A stretch of 64,000 bases of DNA from Akkermansiaceae bacterium (GTDB lineage: Bacteria > Verrucomicrobiota > Verrucomicrobiia > Verrucomicrobiales > Akkermansiaceae). Below the pieces are notes generated by a model. That model worked only from the letters and a program-made list of their open reading frames with translations. It did not search any database and was not told where the DNA came from. The stretch covers positions 558,001 to 622,000 of the forward strand of contig CAJJBQ010000001.1 of assembly GCA_905182405.1 (NCBI GenBank), written 5' to 3'. The position numbers were made by a program, and so were the translations under genes. Below are positions 45,285-58,755 of this stretch, in pieces. Within the stretch, counting starts at the first letter, position 1. Each line of letters starts with the position of its first letter.

Positions 45285-46139
45285 ATGAGCGAGCGCAATA
45301 CTGGAAGAGCGGACATCTGGCAGGCGGGGCGCTTTACTTGGAATATTTCGCAAAAAGGGCTCATTATGGGGATTCTCAATGTAACCCCAGATTCCTTCTC
45401 TGATGGGGGAAGGTACGATTCACTGGAATCAGCGCTCGTTCATGCACGGCGAATGATCGACGAAGGGGCGGATATCCTCGATATAGGAGGGGAGTCGACC
45501 CGCCCCGGATCATCACCCGTTTCGATCAAAGAGGAGATTTCTCGAACCATCCCGGTGATTAAGCGGCTCAGAGCAGAAACTGAGATCGCTCTATCCATCG
45601 ACACTTCAAAGCCAGAAGTCGCCGATGAAGCTCTGAAGGCCGGCGTCGATATCATCAACGATGTTACCGGGTTTCGTTGTTCTAGAATGAGAGAGCTCTG
45701 CACCGGCTCGACTTGTGGCTTGGTCGCAATGCACATGCTGGGAAAGCCAGATACGATGCAAACACGCCCACAGTATAAGGACGTGGTTGAGGAAGTGGTG
45801 GCATTTTTCCAAAAGTTGGCTCATCAGCTAGTTTTGGAAGGAATTGAATCAAGCCGTCTCGTCATTGATCCCGGTATCGGATTTGGAAAGAGCCTCGATC
45901 ACAACCTGAGGCTTTTAAAGAACCTTAAGAAACTCCAGCGACTGAATCTTCCGATCATGATGGGGCTTTCGCGTAAATCTCTCATTGCCACGTTGCTTGG
46001 GAACCAAGCAATGGAAGATCGTGAGTTTCCAACTGTAGCCCTTACCGCGTTTACACGAGCAGGGGGCGTGCTGATTCACCGCGTCCATGCGGTGCGCCAA
46101 AACATAGAGGCGCTGAGACTTATAGAAGCGCTTCGGTAA
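45285..46139 (+). CDS. folP: Dihydropteroate synthase
   Basis: A 284-residue folate enzyme that condenses p-aminobenzoate with dihydropterin pyrophosphate. Motifs are GILNVTPDSFSDGG, ADILDIGGESTRPGS, IDTSKPEVA, DPGIGFGK and the GLSRKS loop. The catalytic fold is complete. It stands alone on the plus strand, 39 bp from the divergent exported gene; a short hairpin follows at 46166. Confidence 0.95.
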   Translation: MSERNTGRADIWQAGRFTWNISQKGLIMGILNVTPDSFSDGGRYDSLESALVHARRMIDEGADILDIGGESTRPGSSPVSIKEEISRTIPVIKRLRAETEIALSIDTSKPEVADEALKAGVDIINDVTGFRCSRMRELCTGSTCGLVAMHMLGKPDTMQTRPQYKDVVEEVVAFFQKLAHQLVLEGIESSRLVIDPGIGFGKSLDHNLRLLKNLKKLQRLNLPIMMGLSRKSLIATLLGNQAMEDREFPTVALTAFTRAGGVLIHRVHAVRQNIEALRLIEALR

Positions 46140-46165
46140 AACTTTGTATAACCTCCCTATCGGAC

Positions 46166-46181
46166 CCACGAACACTCGTGG
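46166..46181 (+). terminator. Short hairpin after folP
   Basis: CCACGA / TCGTGG, a 6-bp stem with a 4-nt loop, 26 bp after the stop. There is no T tract, so termination is uncertain. Confidence 0.35.
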
Positions 46182-46316
46182 CTGTGATTGCCACATAAAG
46201 GAATAAGCGACCTCGCCGCTGCTTGAACCCTGAAGTGGCCCCAGGAAACGGAGCCAGAAGCTTGTTGATGAATTGAGCGGGTCTTTTAGGGGGCGACACC
46301 CCTAAAATAAAACCAA

Positions 46317-46541
46317 ATGAGTCGACGAAAAAGAAGGCGCCTGAGTGCCTAATTCAAAGCCCGCGTCGCCAGGGATGCGATGGCGAACCAGAAGGCGATT
46401 CAACAAATCGCGAAAGATAACGACATTGCCCAGACGCAAGTCAGCACAACTCGAACGTAAAATCGGCAACTCCTCATCGAGAAAGAATTTCTTGAGGGAA
46501 AGTGCGAGGAGCTGGGAATCGACACGAGCGAAAAGCGATGA
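46317..46541 (+). pseudogene. IS3-family orfA remnant (copy 2)
   Basis: Reads MSRRKRRRLSA-stop-FKARVARDAMANQ with the same in-frame TAA as copy 1 but without its 1-nt insertion. The central helix region SAWKKEFESRISEIFERK is lost in the 95-bp deletion. The tail ends LGIDTSEKR-TGA. Confidence 0.75.
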
Positions 46542-47128
46542 TCACACCGAACCACCCCAAGCCATCGACCAGCAAGTCTTCACCAGCACATAAAAAATAT
46601 CCCTACCTACTTCGAAACGTCGGAGTGACAGAAGTTGATCAAGTGTGGTGCACCGACATCACCTATATCCCGATGCCACAAAGACACGGTTACCTCGTTG
46701 CGATCATGGACTGGCATAGCCGAGCGGTGCTCGCGTGGGAGGTCAGCAACTCCATGGACACTGAATTTTGTATCAGAGCTCTCCAAAGGGCGTTTGAGCG
46801 GACGGGCCGCAAGCCCAAGGTTTTTAATACAGATCAAGGCTCTCAATTTACGAGTCCGGAATGGATACAAGCAATCGAAGGGCGCAGTATTAAGGTAAGG
46901 ATGGACGGTAAAGGTCGCTGGAAGGACAACGTGCTTATCGAGCGCCTCTGGCGAAGCGTCAAATACGAGAAGTTGAGACTTTGGAGCTACGAGACGGTGG
47001 GCGAAGCCTCGCAACTCGTGTCGGATTGGATGGAGTTCTACAACCATCGCCGGAGCCACACAGCGCTAGGAGGCTAATCACCGTGGGTGGTCTACGAACC
47101 CGAAATCACGACTGCAACCGCGGCATAA
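46538..47128 (+). pseudogene. IS3-family orfB remnant (copy 2)
   Basis: From ATG 46538 the frame gives MITPNHPKPSTSKSSPAHKK, then the rve catalytic domain with WCTDIT, FNTDQGSQ and IERLWRS. It lacks the N-terminal HTH_21 part and is cut by TAA 47075-47077, with the natural stop at 47126-47128. Apart from a few substitutions it equals copy 1. Confidence 0.8.
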
Positions 47129-47202
47129 AATCCAGCCCCCCAGACCAGCTCGATCATCAATAAGCCCAAGAATCTACTGGCTACAAAAACGGGACCACTT
47201 CA

Positions 47203-47843
47203 CCCACTAGCCGGGCGTAAATCGATTAGCGAATGGTGGGAAGCCGTTCCGATTACGGATTCAAAATCCCCTCGGAGACTCGAATTCTGTACATCTGAAG
47301 AGGATATCTAAGGTATCTTGATTAAAAAGAGAACTTTTGCAGAAAAAATAAGAGGTCGAAAAGGACAATTTACTCCCGTAGTTAAGGGATTCGTGGAGTG
47401 AATGAATATTTATCCGGAAAAGTGGATCTTAAATCGTTGACGGAGGGCGGATTTTCATTAGGGTTGCGCCGCGGCAAGCAATGGCCGCCAGTGAGAGACA
47501 CGCCAGTCGATCGCGCCTCAGGAATCTCCTGAAGACGATCGGCTTCTTAGTCCCCACTGACCAGTTCTTTCACAGTATGGGTTCCACAGATTCCCACAGC
47601 GATTAGTAAGCAAAAAGCAAACTACTTGATGAATCTGTCGGAAAGATGACAAAAAATTAGATTGTGCACTGCAACTCGATTTTAATGAGTTGGGGTGCGG
47701 GTCAAAAGGGAGAAGCCCCGTGAGAACGGACAAGCCCTTCCTTGAGAGTCTGTAAAGATTCTTAAAAAAATTCAATTTGATAGCTAAGCGCGGCAGTCAC
47801 TACGGTGTCTGCCAAAAAATGTTTAGATGTCAGATTCAACATT
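47203..47843 (+). promoter_or_regulatory. Leader region upstream of the rRNA operon
   Basis: No gene is recognised in these 640 bp. The last 250 bp are AT-rich with A runs and presumably hold the rRNA promoter and leader, but I cannot assign -35/-10 boxes with confidence. An 11-base direct repeat TTTCTACGGAG occurs at the 16S 5' end (about 47842) and again at its 3' end (about 49385). Confidence 0.4.
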
Positions 47844-49390
<1,547 letters not shown>

Positions 49391-49581
49391 CGGAGTAAGA
49401 GTCTTTAATAGACTCGGTCGACACCTAACTTAATCGCAGCGAGTTTTACTTGACTGCGTTTGATGGTGGAAGTGCCAGAAATGGCCTTCACAAATATTTG
49501 AGTGACCACTAACGCACCCCTTTTTTAGAGGCGCAGTGCACAATCTGATTTTTTGTCTTTCACTCACCGTAAAGATTATAT

Positions 49582-49657
<76 letters not shown>

Positions 49658-49704
49658 ATTTTTTTCTAAGCCTCTCAATCTTTCGAGTCGCTAATGATTT
49701 AATT

Positions 49705-49781
49705 GGGCTTGTAGCTCAGTTGGTTAGAGCGCACGACTGATAATCGTGAGGTCGGCAGTTCGAGTCTGCCCTGGCCCACCA
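49705..49781 (+). tRNA. tRNA-Ile (anticodon GAT)
   Basis: A 77-nt tRNA with anticodon stem-loop ACGACTGATAATCGT and T arm GGCAG-TTCGAGT-CTGCC, CCA encoded. Acceptor stem GGGCTTG / CTGGCCC has one U-U mismatch. Confidence 0.93.
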
Positions 49782-50114
49782 TCTTTACAACAACTCCACC
49801 GGTAAGAGTTACCAGTGCTGAGAGTGAATTGACTACTACATCTTTCTTGTGAGACCCATATTGCGAATATGAGCGCCGCTCTTTGACATCCGTGTGAAGT
49901 TTTTCCAGACTGTGGAGTTGGATTTAGATTCAAATTTAGATTTAGATCGATTCAGCTCCCATGATAAATGAAATACAGATACTGAGTCTGTCTTGCAGTC
50001 CTTGGAAAAGACTACCAATCTAATTTTTATGGCGAAGAGCAGTCCTAGTGACTGACTCTTCAGAAAAGCAGTCTTAATTGGCTGACTTTTCAAAACCTGA
50101 TTTCAAGAGAAATT
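49782..50114 (+). promoter_or_regulatory. Spacer before 23S with boxA antitermination motif
   Basis: No gene. CGCTCTTTGACA at 49877-49888 matches the boxA consensus TGCTCTTTAACA that recruits NusB-S10 for rRNA antitermination. The rest is probably the processing stem of 23S. Confidence 0.6.
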
Positions 50115-52946
<2,832 letters not shown>

Positions 52947-53087
52947 AACTCTTAGAAATTAGTCTTTTCTGGCTGTTAGCCAGACTCCTGTTTTCATTTA
53001 TAACTAACTTCACACGGATGCCAGAGAGTGGCACTTGTCACAATACTGGCAATCAGAGATCATCACCCGATATATGCGGGTTCTGTT

Positions 53088-53204
53088 CTCTGGTGGCCTT
53101 AGCAGAGAGGAACCACCCGGTCCCATTCCGAACCCGGAAGTGAAACTCTCTTGCGCCGATGGTAGTGGGACGATAGGTCCTGTGAGAGTAGGCCGTCGCC
53201 AGTT
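53088..53204 (+). rRNA. rrf: 5S ribosomal RNA
   Basis: Starts near CTGGTGGCC and ends near GTCGCCAG, which form the terminal helix. The conserved CCGAACCCGGAAGTGAAAC and GATGGTAGTGGG blocks are present. Ends are approximate. Confidence 0.93.
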
Positions 53205-53206
53205 AT

Positions 53207-53246
53207 AAGCCCTGTTCCTTCTAACGAAGGAGCAGGGCTCTTTTTT
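53207..53246 (+). terminator. Terminator of the rRNA operon
   Basis: AGCCCTG..TTCCTT / AAGGA..CAGGGCT forms a long stem with a 6-nt loop followed by TTTTTT. Confidence 0.88.
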
Positions 53247-53387
53247 GTACCTCCAGATGGTAATTTAGCGCAAAATTTACCAAGTAGTCTCCAAGCTGCC
53301 AATCCAAAGCCCAACAGTGCACTCCAAGAGGTAGGGACGGATGTGGAAGAGGCTCTATGGGTTACCATTTTAGGCAAGTCTGGCGGA

Positions 53388-53740
53388 TTAGCCATTTTTT
53401 GGTGACGCCTTTGGGCTGAAAATTGAGAGGTCTTTTCTTTTCCGGCGGAAGGTCAGTAGTCCGCCTGCCACTGCGGTGAGAAGGGCAGTGGCAGGTTTAG
53501 GGACCGGTGCCGTTTGCGTAGGTGCTACGGTGTCATTGAGCCAAAGATCGAGGAAATTGCCGTGGAGTCCCAAGCCCGGGAGTCGAGGTCATCGACGACG
53601 CTGTCCCTGTCTCCCAGGAGGAAAAGAGTGTCCGTGGGTGGGGTGCCTGTCGGAAGGATGAGCTTAAGAGGAATATGAATTTCATGTGGATTTTTTTTGG
53701 CAGTTTCTTGATCGCAACCCTTGGCAAGGAGTGTCATTAT
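53388..53740 (-). pseudogene. Frameshifted PEP-CTERM protein remnant
   Basis: One minus-strand frame reads ILPTGTPPTDTLFLLGDRDS then VVDDLDSRAW; a shifted frame continues GLHGNFLDLWLNDTVAPTQT and ends VPKPATALLTAVAGGLLTFR with RKRK after it. That final part is a PEP-CTERM sorting signal (VPxP, hydrophobic helix, basic tail). The frameshift near 53570 separates the two parts and no plausible start remains. The rest of the surrounding 600 bp intergenic stretch shows nothing else. Confidence 0.6.
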
Positions 53741-53851
53741 TCTTCAAAATTCTTGAGTGAGCTTAATCGAGTCGAGGTTGCTTCTTGAAAATGACGAAGT
53801 GCGTGACAGATTTTATCGTCTTCGAGAGGTATCGGAGAGAAACGGTTTCGC

Positions 53852-56800
53852 ATGTTTTTAAAGTTACAAAAGCTCACCTTTATTCTTGTTTCCCTGTGCC
53901 CGGCAATTTCGGGGGCGGAAAAGCTGGGCTTCAATAGCGATGTTCGGCCGATCCTATCGGATCACTGTTTTACGTGTCATGGATTTGATTCCAACGCCCG
54001 GGAAGCCGATCTCAGGCTCGATACGGCGGAGGGGGCTTTTTCGAAAAGGGAGAGTGGTCAAGCGATCGTGCCCGGCGATCTGGCGGGGTCGCTCGTTTGG
54101 CAAAGAATCATCACGGATGATCCGGATGACGTCATGCCTCCAGCGGATCACTTTTTAAAACTGGATGAAAAGGACAAGGCCCTGCTTAAGCGCTGGATCG
54201 AAGAAGGTGCGCCTTACGAAAAGCACTGGACGTTTACCGAGGTGACGAAGGCTGCGCTGAGTGGCAATGAGAAGCATGCCATTGATGAACTTGTGCTGCG
54301 ACGGCTTCAGAAAGAAGAACTGACGCTTTCTGCGGAGGCGGACAAGCGCACTTTGATTCGTCGACTCTCTTTTGATTTACGGGGGCTGCCACCATCGGTT
54401 GAGGAAGTTGAAACTCACCTCGCCGATTCTTCACCCGAAGCTTGGGGGGATTTGGTTGACCGATTCATCGCGGACCCGGCTTTTGGGGAGCGCTTTTCTT
54501 GGCCTTGGCTGGATGCCGCGCGCTATGCCGATAGTAATGGCTACCAAGGCGACCGCGAGCGCACAATGTGGCCTTGGCGGGATTGGGTCATCGAGGCGAT
54601 TAATAAAAACGTCCCTTATGATGACTTCACTGTTTGGCAGATTGCGGGTGATCTTTTGCCCAATGCGACCGAAGAGCAGATTCTTGCGACCGGCTTCCTG
54701 AGAAATTATGCCATCAATGGCGAAGGGGGACGCATTCCGGAAGAGAACCGCGTCGATTACGTTTTCGATATGGCTGAAACGGTGGGCACGGTCTGGATGG
54801 GGCTGACTTTTAATTGCTGCCGCTGCCACGATCACAAATACGATCCGCTGGCGCAGAGTGAATATTATTCGCTCACCGCTTTCTTTAATCAGACGCCAGT
54901 CACGGGGGGCGGTGGCGATCCGCATACTAAGCCATTGCTTTCCGTTCATTCGCCCGAAGAGAAGGCCGAGATGCAGAAGCTCAACAAGGAAATCAATAAA
55001 AGAAAAAAGAAGAACATCGCACTTGCGGCTTCTCTAGATTCCGAAGGCGACGCTTGGGAGAAAGGGAAGGTTGCGAGACTTGCCCTTCCGGCTTGGACGG
55101 TCTTCGTTCCGAGCACGGTCGAAATGAGCGTTACAGGAGTCACCTACAAGACGCTGGATGATCAATCGATTCTCACCTCGGGGGCCAACCCGAGAAATCT
55201 GACCTATACTCTGCGAGTCCCGGTGCCGAAGGAAGGTCTGACGTCACTGCGTCTTGATGCGCTTCGCCATCCGTCCATGACAAAGGGGGGCATCGCACGC
55301 TCGGACAGCGGGAACTTTGTTCTGACAGATCTCGATGTCATTCTTCACGCGCCCGGGCGTAACGCTGAAGCTCTCGTTCTTACCCAGCCGGTCGCGACTT
55401 TCGAACAAGGTGCTCTCAAGGTTGCCAATGTTCTTGATGAAGATCCCAAGTCGGGTTGGGCCATTCTCAGCCAAGAGGAGGTGAAAAAGGATCACGCGGC
55501 GATCTTTCAATTGAAGACTCCGCTTGCGCCACAGGAGGATGCCTTTTTGGAAATCGTTCTGCGGCATGATTCGCAACATGCACAGCATTACCTGGGGCGC
55601 TTTCGTATTTCTCATTCCAATGATCCAAAGGCGACCTTTGGGGCGGAAGTGGATGAACTTAATACAATCTTGGGCCTTCGGCCTGAGAAGCGGTCGAAAG
55701 AGCAAAATGACGCTGTTAGGAGTGCGCACCTGGCCGAGCATCCGGAGTATGAAGCAAATCTTAATTCGATCACCCTACTGGAGAAGCACCTCGGCGATCT
55801 TATTAAAAATGTCCCCCGCGTGATGGTGATGGCTGATCAGGAAACACGGCGCAAGACTCACATCCTTGCGATCGGATCTTATGAAGCCCGGGGCGAAGAA
55901 GTGGAAGCAGGCACGCCCGCTGTTCTACCTCCTCTTAATGCCGAGGGTCCGGCGACCCGGCTCGACCTTGCCCGCTGGTTGGTGGATCGAAAAAATCCGC
56001 TCACCTCGCGAGTCACGGCCAATCGTTTGTGGCAGGAACTCTTTGGTATCGGCTTGGTGAAGAGCACGGAGGACTTCGGGGTTCAAAGTGAAGTTCCCGT
56101 GCACCCCGAGCTTCTCGACTGGCTGGCGGCTGATTTCATGGAGTCCGGATGGGACTTTAAGAAGCTCGTCAAAACGATCGTCTCCAGCCGGGTTTATCGT
56201 CAATCGTCGCAGGTTGATTCGCTTTCCCTGGAAAAGGATCCGGGCAATCGCTTCCATGCACGTGGTCCTCGGTATCGGCTTCCATCGTGGATGATTCGCG
56301 ATCAAGCGATGTCCGTCTCCGGTCTCCTCGTTGATCAGATCGGTGGTGCTCCCGTGAAACCTTGGCAGCCTGAGGGCCTCTGGGCGGAGGTGACCTTTGG
56401 AAAGAAAAAATACACGCCGGATCTTGGCGAGGCGCTTCGACGTCGCACGGTTTATACCTTCTGGCGTCGTATCTCTGCTCCGCCGATGATCTTCGATAAC
56501 GCGAAGCGTGAGGCTTGCGAAGTGGGCTCTTACCGCACGAATTCCCCGCTGCATGCGCTCGCGATTCTTAATGATCCGTTTTATCTCGAGGCGGCTCGGT
56601 CGCTTGCCAGTCGTGCCGTGGAAAAGGATGCCGCCGATCCCGTCGCGGCAGCCTTCGAGCTGATCATGATTCGGCCGCCTTCAACAATGGAAATCACCAT
56701 TCTAAAGAATATGTATGAGGGACTTCGCGCTTCATTTGCGAACGATCCGAAGGCCGCGCAATATTTGATCGCTGTTGGAGAGGCTCCTAGAAATGCTGAT

Positions 56801-56881
56801 CTCGATGAGATCACAGAGGCGGCGCTCAGCTCGTTGTGTCTTTCTCTCCTGAACACGGACGAAGCTCTCACGAAAGAATAG
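53852..56881 (+). CDS. DUF1549/DUF1553 protein with cytochrome-like N-terminus
   Basis: A 1009-residue exported protein of the planctomycetal PSCyt1-DUF1549-DUF1553 type. A signal peptide (FILVSLCPAISG) is followed by a haem c-like site CFTCHGFD with the PADHFLKL helix. DUF1549 covers about residues 145-360 (GERFSWPWLDAARYADSNGY, WQIAGDLLPNATEEQI, then CCRCHDHKYDPL). A middle beta-rich region precedes the DUF1553 block at about 690-985 (LVDRKNPLTSRVTANRLWQE, DFGVQSEVPVHPELLDWLA). The family always pairs with a DUF1501 gene, here 10 bp downstream. Its role is thought to be extracellular redox degradation of polysaccharides; this is not proven. Confidence 0.92.
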   Translation: MFLKLQKLTFILVSLCPAISGAEKLGFNSDVRPILSDHCFTCHGFDSNAREADLRLDTAEGAFSKRESGQAIVPGDLAGSLVWQRIITDDPDDVMPPADHFLKLDEKDKALLKRWIEEGAPYEKHWTFTEVTKAALSGNEKHAIDELVLRRLQKEELTLSAEADKRTLIRRLSFDLRGLPPSVEEVETHLADSSPEAWGDLVDRFIADPAFGERFSWPWLDAARYADSNGYQGDRERTMWPWRDWVIEAINKNVPYDDFTVWQIAGDLLPNATEEQILATGFLRNYAINGEGGRIPEENRVDYVFDMAETVGTVWMGLTFNCCRCHDHKYDPLAQSEYYSLTAFFNQTPVTGGGGDPHTKPLLSVHSPEEKAEMQKLNKEINKRKKKNIALAASLDSEGDAWEKGKVARLALPAWTVFVPSTVEMSVTGVTYKTLDDQSILTSGANPRNLTYTLRVPVPKEGLTSLRLDALRHPSMTKGGIARSDSGNFVLTDLDVILHAPGRNAEALVLTQPVATFEQGALKVANVLDEDPKSGWAILSQEEVKKDHAAIFQLKTPLAPQEDAFLEIVLRHDSQHAQHYLGRFRISHSNDPKATFGAEVDELNTILGLRPEKRSKEQNDAVRSAHLAEHPEYEANLNSITLLEKHLGDLIKNVPRVMVMADQETRRKTHILAIGSYEARGEEVEAGTPAVLPPLNAEGPATRLDLARWLVDRKNPLTSRVTANRLWQELFGIGLVKSTEDFGVQSEVPVHPELLDWLAADFMESGWDFKKLVKTIVSSRVYRQSSQVDSLSLEKDPGNRFHARGPRYRLPSWMIRDQAMSVSGLLVDQIGGAPVKPWQPEGLWAEVTFGKKKYTPDLGEALRRRTVYTFWRRISAPPMIFDNAKREACEVGSYRTNSPLHALAILNDPFYLEAARSLASRAVEKDAADPVAAAFELIMIRPPSTMEITILKNMYEGLRASFANDPKAAQYLIAVGEAPRNADLDEITEAALSSLCLSLLNTDEALTKE

Positions 56882-56891
56882 AATTTCACCC

Positions 56892-58337
56892 ATGAATCCA
56901 CTTCTCGAAAGCCAGCATCTCACGAACCGCCGCCATTTTTTTGGTAAGAGCGCAGTGGGGCTCGGTGTGCCTGCGCTCGCTTCACTTCTGGGGCAGGAGG
57001 CCGGTGGCGAGGAACTCCTTTTAAAAGCATTCCAAAAGATCGCGCCCAAGGCGAAGCGCGTCATTTATCTCTTTCAGAATGGCGGGCCCAGTCATCTCGA
57101 GTTGTTCGATCAAAAACCCGCGCTGGCGAAGTTCGATAATAAGCCCGTTCCCCCGGGTTACATGGAAGGGAAACGTTTTAGCACGATGTCGGCAGCTGCC
57201 AGCAAGCGGGTCCTGCTCAACGCGATCGAGCCTTTTCAAAAGCACGGTCAGTCCGGCGCAACGGTCAGTTCCTTGATGCCGCATACCGCGAAGATGGCCG
57301 ATGACATCTGCTTCATTAAAAGCATGCACACTGAGCAGGTGAATCACGCTCCGGCGATTAACTTCTTTCTCTCTGGATTTCAGATTCCCGGGCGGCCCAC
57401 CGCGGGCTCCTGGCTGAGTTATGGACTGGGGACGATGAATGAGAATTTGCCCACTTTCGTGGTGATGACGTCGGTGACCAAGGGAACCTCATGCGGTCAA
57501 ATTTTCTATGATTCCTACTGGAGCAACGGCTTTCTGCCATCGCGTCATCAAGGGGTGAAGTTGCGACCTGGAAACAGTCCGGTGCTTTATCTGAAAAATC
57601 CAAAAGGGATGAGCCACAAGCTACGGCGTCAGATGCTCGATGGCATCTCGGCGCTCAATGAGCAAAAGCTGGCAGCGACTGGTGATCCGGAAATCACGAC
57701 CCGCATCGCGCAATACGAGATGGCCTATCGGATGCAAACGAGCGTCCCGGAACTGGCTGATACTTCGGATGAGCCTAAGCACATTCTCGACTTGTATGGT
57801 CCCGGTGTGCACGAGGGCGGGACCTTTGCACGGAACTGTCTTTTAGCCCGTCGACTCGTCGAGCGGGGCACTCGTTTCGTCCAGCTCATGCACGCGGGAT
57901 GGGATCAGCACAACTCGCTCACGACCGAACTTTACAGCCAGTGTCGCGATACCGATCAACCTTCCGCGGGGCTCCTGCAGGATTTAAAACAACGCGGGAT
58001 GCTTGATGATACGCTCGTGATCTGGGGCGGCGAATTTGGGCGCACCCCCTTTTTGCAGGGCGACTACAAAAATCGTGAGCGTTGGGGCCGCGATCATCAT
58101 CCATATGCCTTTACGATCTGGATGGCCGGGGGAGGAATCAAGCCGGGGATGACCTATGGCGAGAGCGACGATATCGGCTTCAATGTCGCAAATAACGGGG
58201 TTCACGTTCACGACTTCCAGGCGACGCTCCTCCACCTTTTGGGAATCGATCACGAACGGCTGACTTATAAATTTCAGGGTCGCCACTATCGCCTTACCGA
58301 TGTGCATGGGAAGGTCATTAAGCCGATCCTGGCTTAG
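56892..58337 (+). CDS. DUF1501 domain protein with Tat-like leader
   Basis: A 481-residue exported protein. The leader NRRHFFGKSAVGLGVPALAS is Tat-like. The fold is alkaline phosphatase/sulfatase-related, with blocks VIYLFQNGGPSHLELFDQKP, CFIKSMHTEQVNHAPAINFF, VQLMHAGWDQHNSLTTEL and VIWGGEFGRTPFLQG. Metal-binding Asp/His residues are seen in GWDQHN and GRDHHPYAF. The stop of the DUF1549 gene is 10 bp before its ATG, so the two form an operon. Confidence 0.92.
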   Translation: MNPLLESQHLTNRRHFFGKSAVGLGVPALASLLGQEAGGEELLLKAFQKIAPKAKRVIYLFQNGGPSHLELFDQKPALAKFDNKPVPPGYMEGKRFSTMSAAASKRVLLNAIEPFQKHGQSGATVSSLMPHTAKMADDICFIKSMHTEQVNHAPAINFFLSGFQIPGRPTAGSWLSYGLGTMNENLPTFVVMTSVTKGTSCGQIFYDSYWSNGFLPSRHQGVKLRPGNSPVLYLKNPKGMSHKLRRQMLDGISALNEQKLAATGDPEITTRIAQYEMAYRMQTSVPELADTSDEPKHILDLYGPGVHEGGTFARNCLLARRLVERGTRFVQLMHAGWDQHNSLTTELYSQCRDTDQPSAGLLQDLKQRGMLDDTLVIWGGEFGRTPFLQGDYKNRERWGRDHHPYAFTIWMAGGGIKPGMTYGESDDIGFNVANNGVHVHDFQATLLHLLGIDHERLTYKFQGRHYRLTDVHGKVIKPILA

Positions 58338-58496
58338 TTGGGGATGTGCAAAGAACCCCAGAATGTCGGGTTCACAGGGTTTTCTCCAGGAGGGAGCAAA
58401 GGGCTGTGGTTTTCTCGCGCGAGCGAGGGCGACGATGCCCTCGTGATCGGCGAGGCCGCGATTGATCTCTTGAGCTTTGCAGTTCTCCATCCAAGC

Positions 58497-58745
58497 ATGA
58501 CAAGCCGCTACGTGATCACTGGAGTCGTCAGGCAACTCAACTTCACGGAACGGGGTGCCCGTTACGCTCTTGCAACCGTCGATGAAAATACGGACTACCT
58601 CATTTGTGAAGGATGTGGAAAGGTTGAGCCTCTGGAAACTTCCTCTCCGTTTCGGGAGCTCTAGGAGAAGCTCATGGAAAAGACCGGATTTCGCACCCTC
58701 TCTCACGAACTTGAGTTCTATGGGATCTGTATGCTCGGTGAATAG
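58497..58745 (+). pseudogene. Fur/Zur-family regulator remnant with in-frame TAG
   Basis: The plus strand reads VVRQLNFTERGARYALATVD, then LICEGCGKVEPLETSSPFREL and TAG (58662-58664), then EKLMEKTGFRTLSHELEFYGIC and TAG at 58743. RARYELA..HHHxxLICxxCGKVxxLE and the final HxLExYGxC are the Fur/Zur dimerisation domain signature, with CxxC in CEGCG. The DNA-binding N-terminal half is missing or unrecognisable. The C-terminal metal-binding half is readable only across a stop. It directly abuts the COG0523 gene on the other strand. Confidence 0.65.
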
Positions 58746-58755
58746 CGATCCTCCT

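Larger units (their letters stand above)
46231..47202 (+). mobile_element. Defective IS3-family insertion sequence, copy 2
   Basis: A 972-bp copy of the element at 13699-14766, with the same terminal repeats (TGAAGTGGCCCC / GGGACCACTTCA) and a 3-bp target duplication CCC (46228-46230 and 47203-47205). It shares the lesions of copy 1 in orfA and orfB. It lacks 95 bp between two AAGTCAGC repeats that flank the missing part in copy 1. It lies 91 bp after folP and about 640 bp before the 16S gene. Confidence 0.9.

Noticed and set aside
58662..58664. TAG inside the Fur remnant read as pyrrolysine
   Set aside because: The DNA-binding half is missing, no pyrrolysine machinery is expected in this phylum, and simple decay explains it better.
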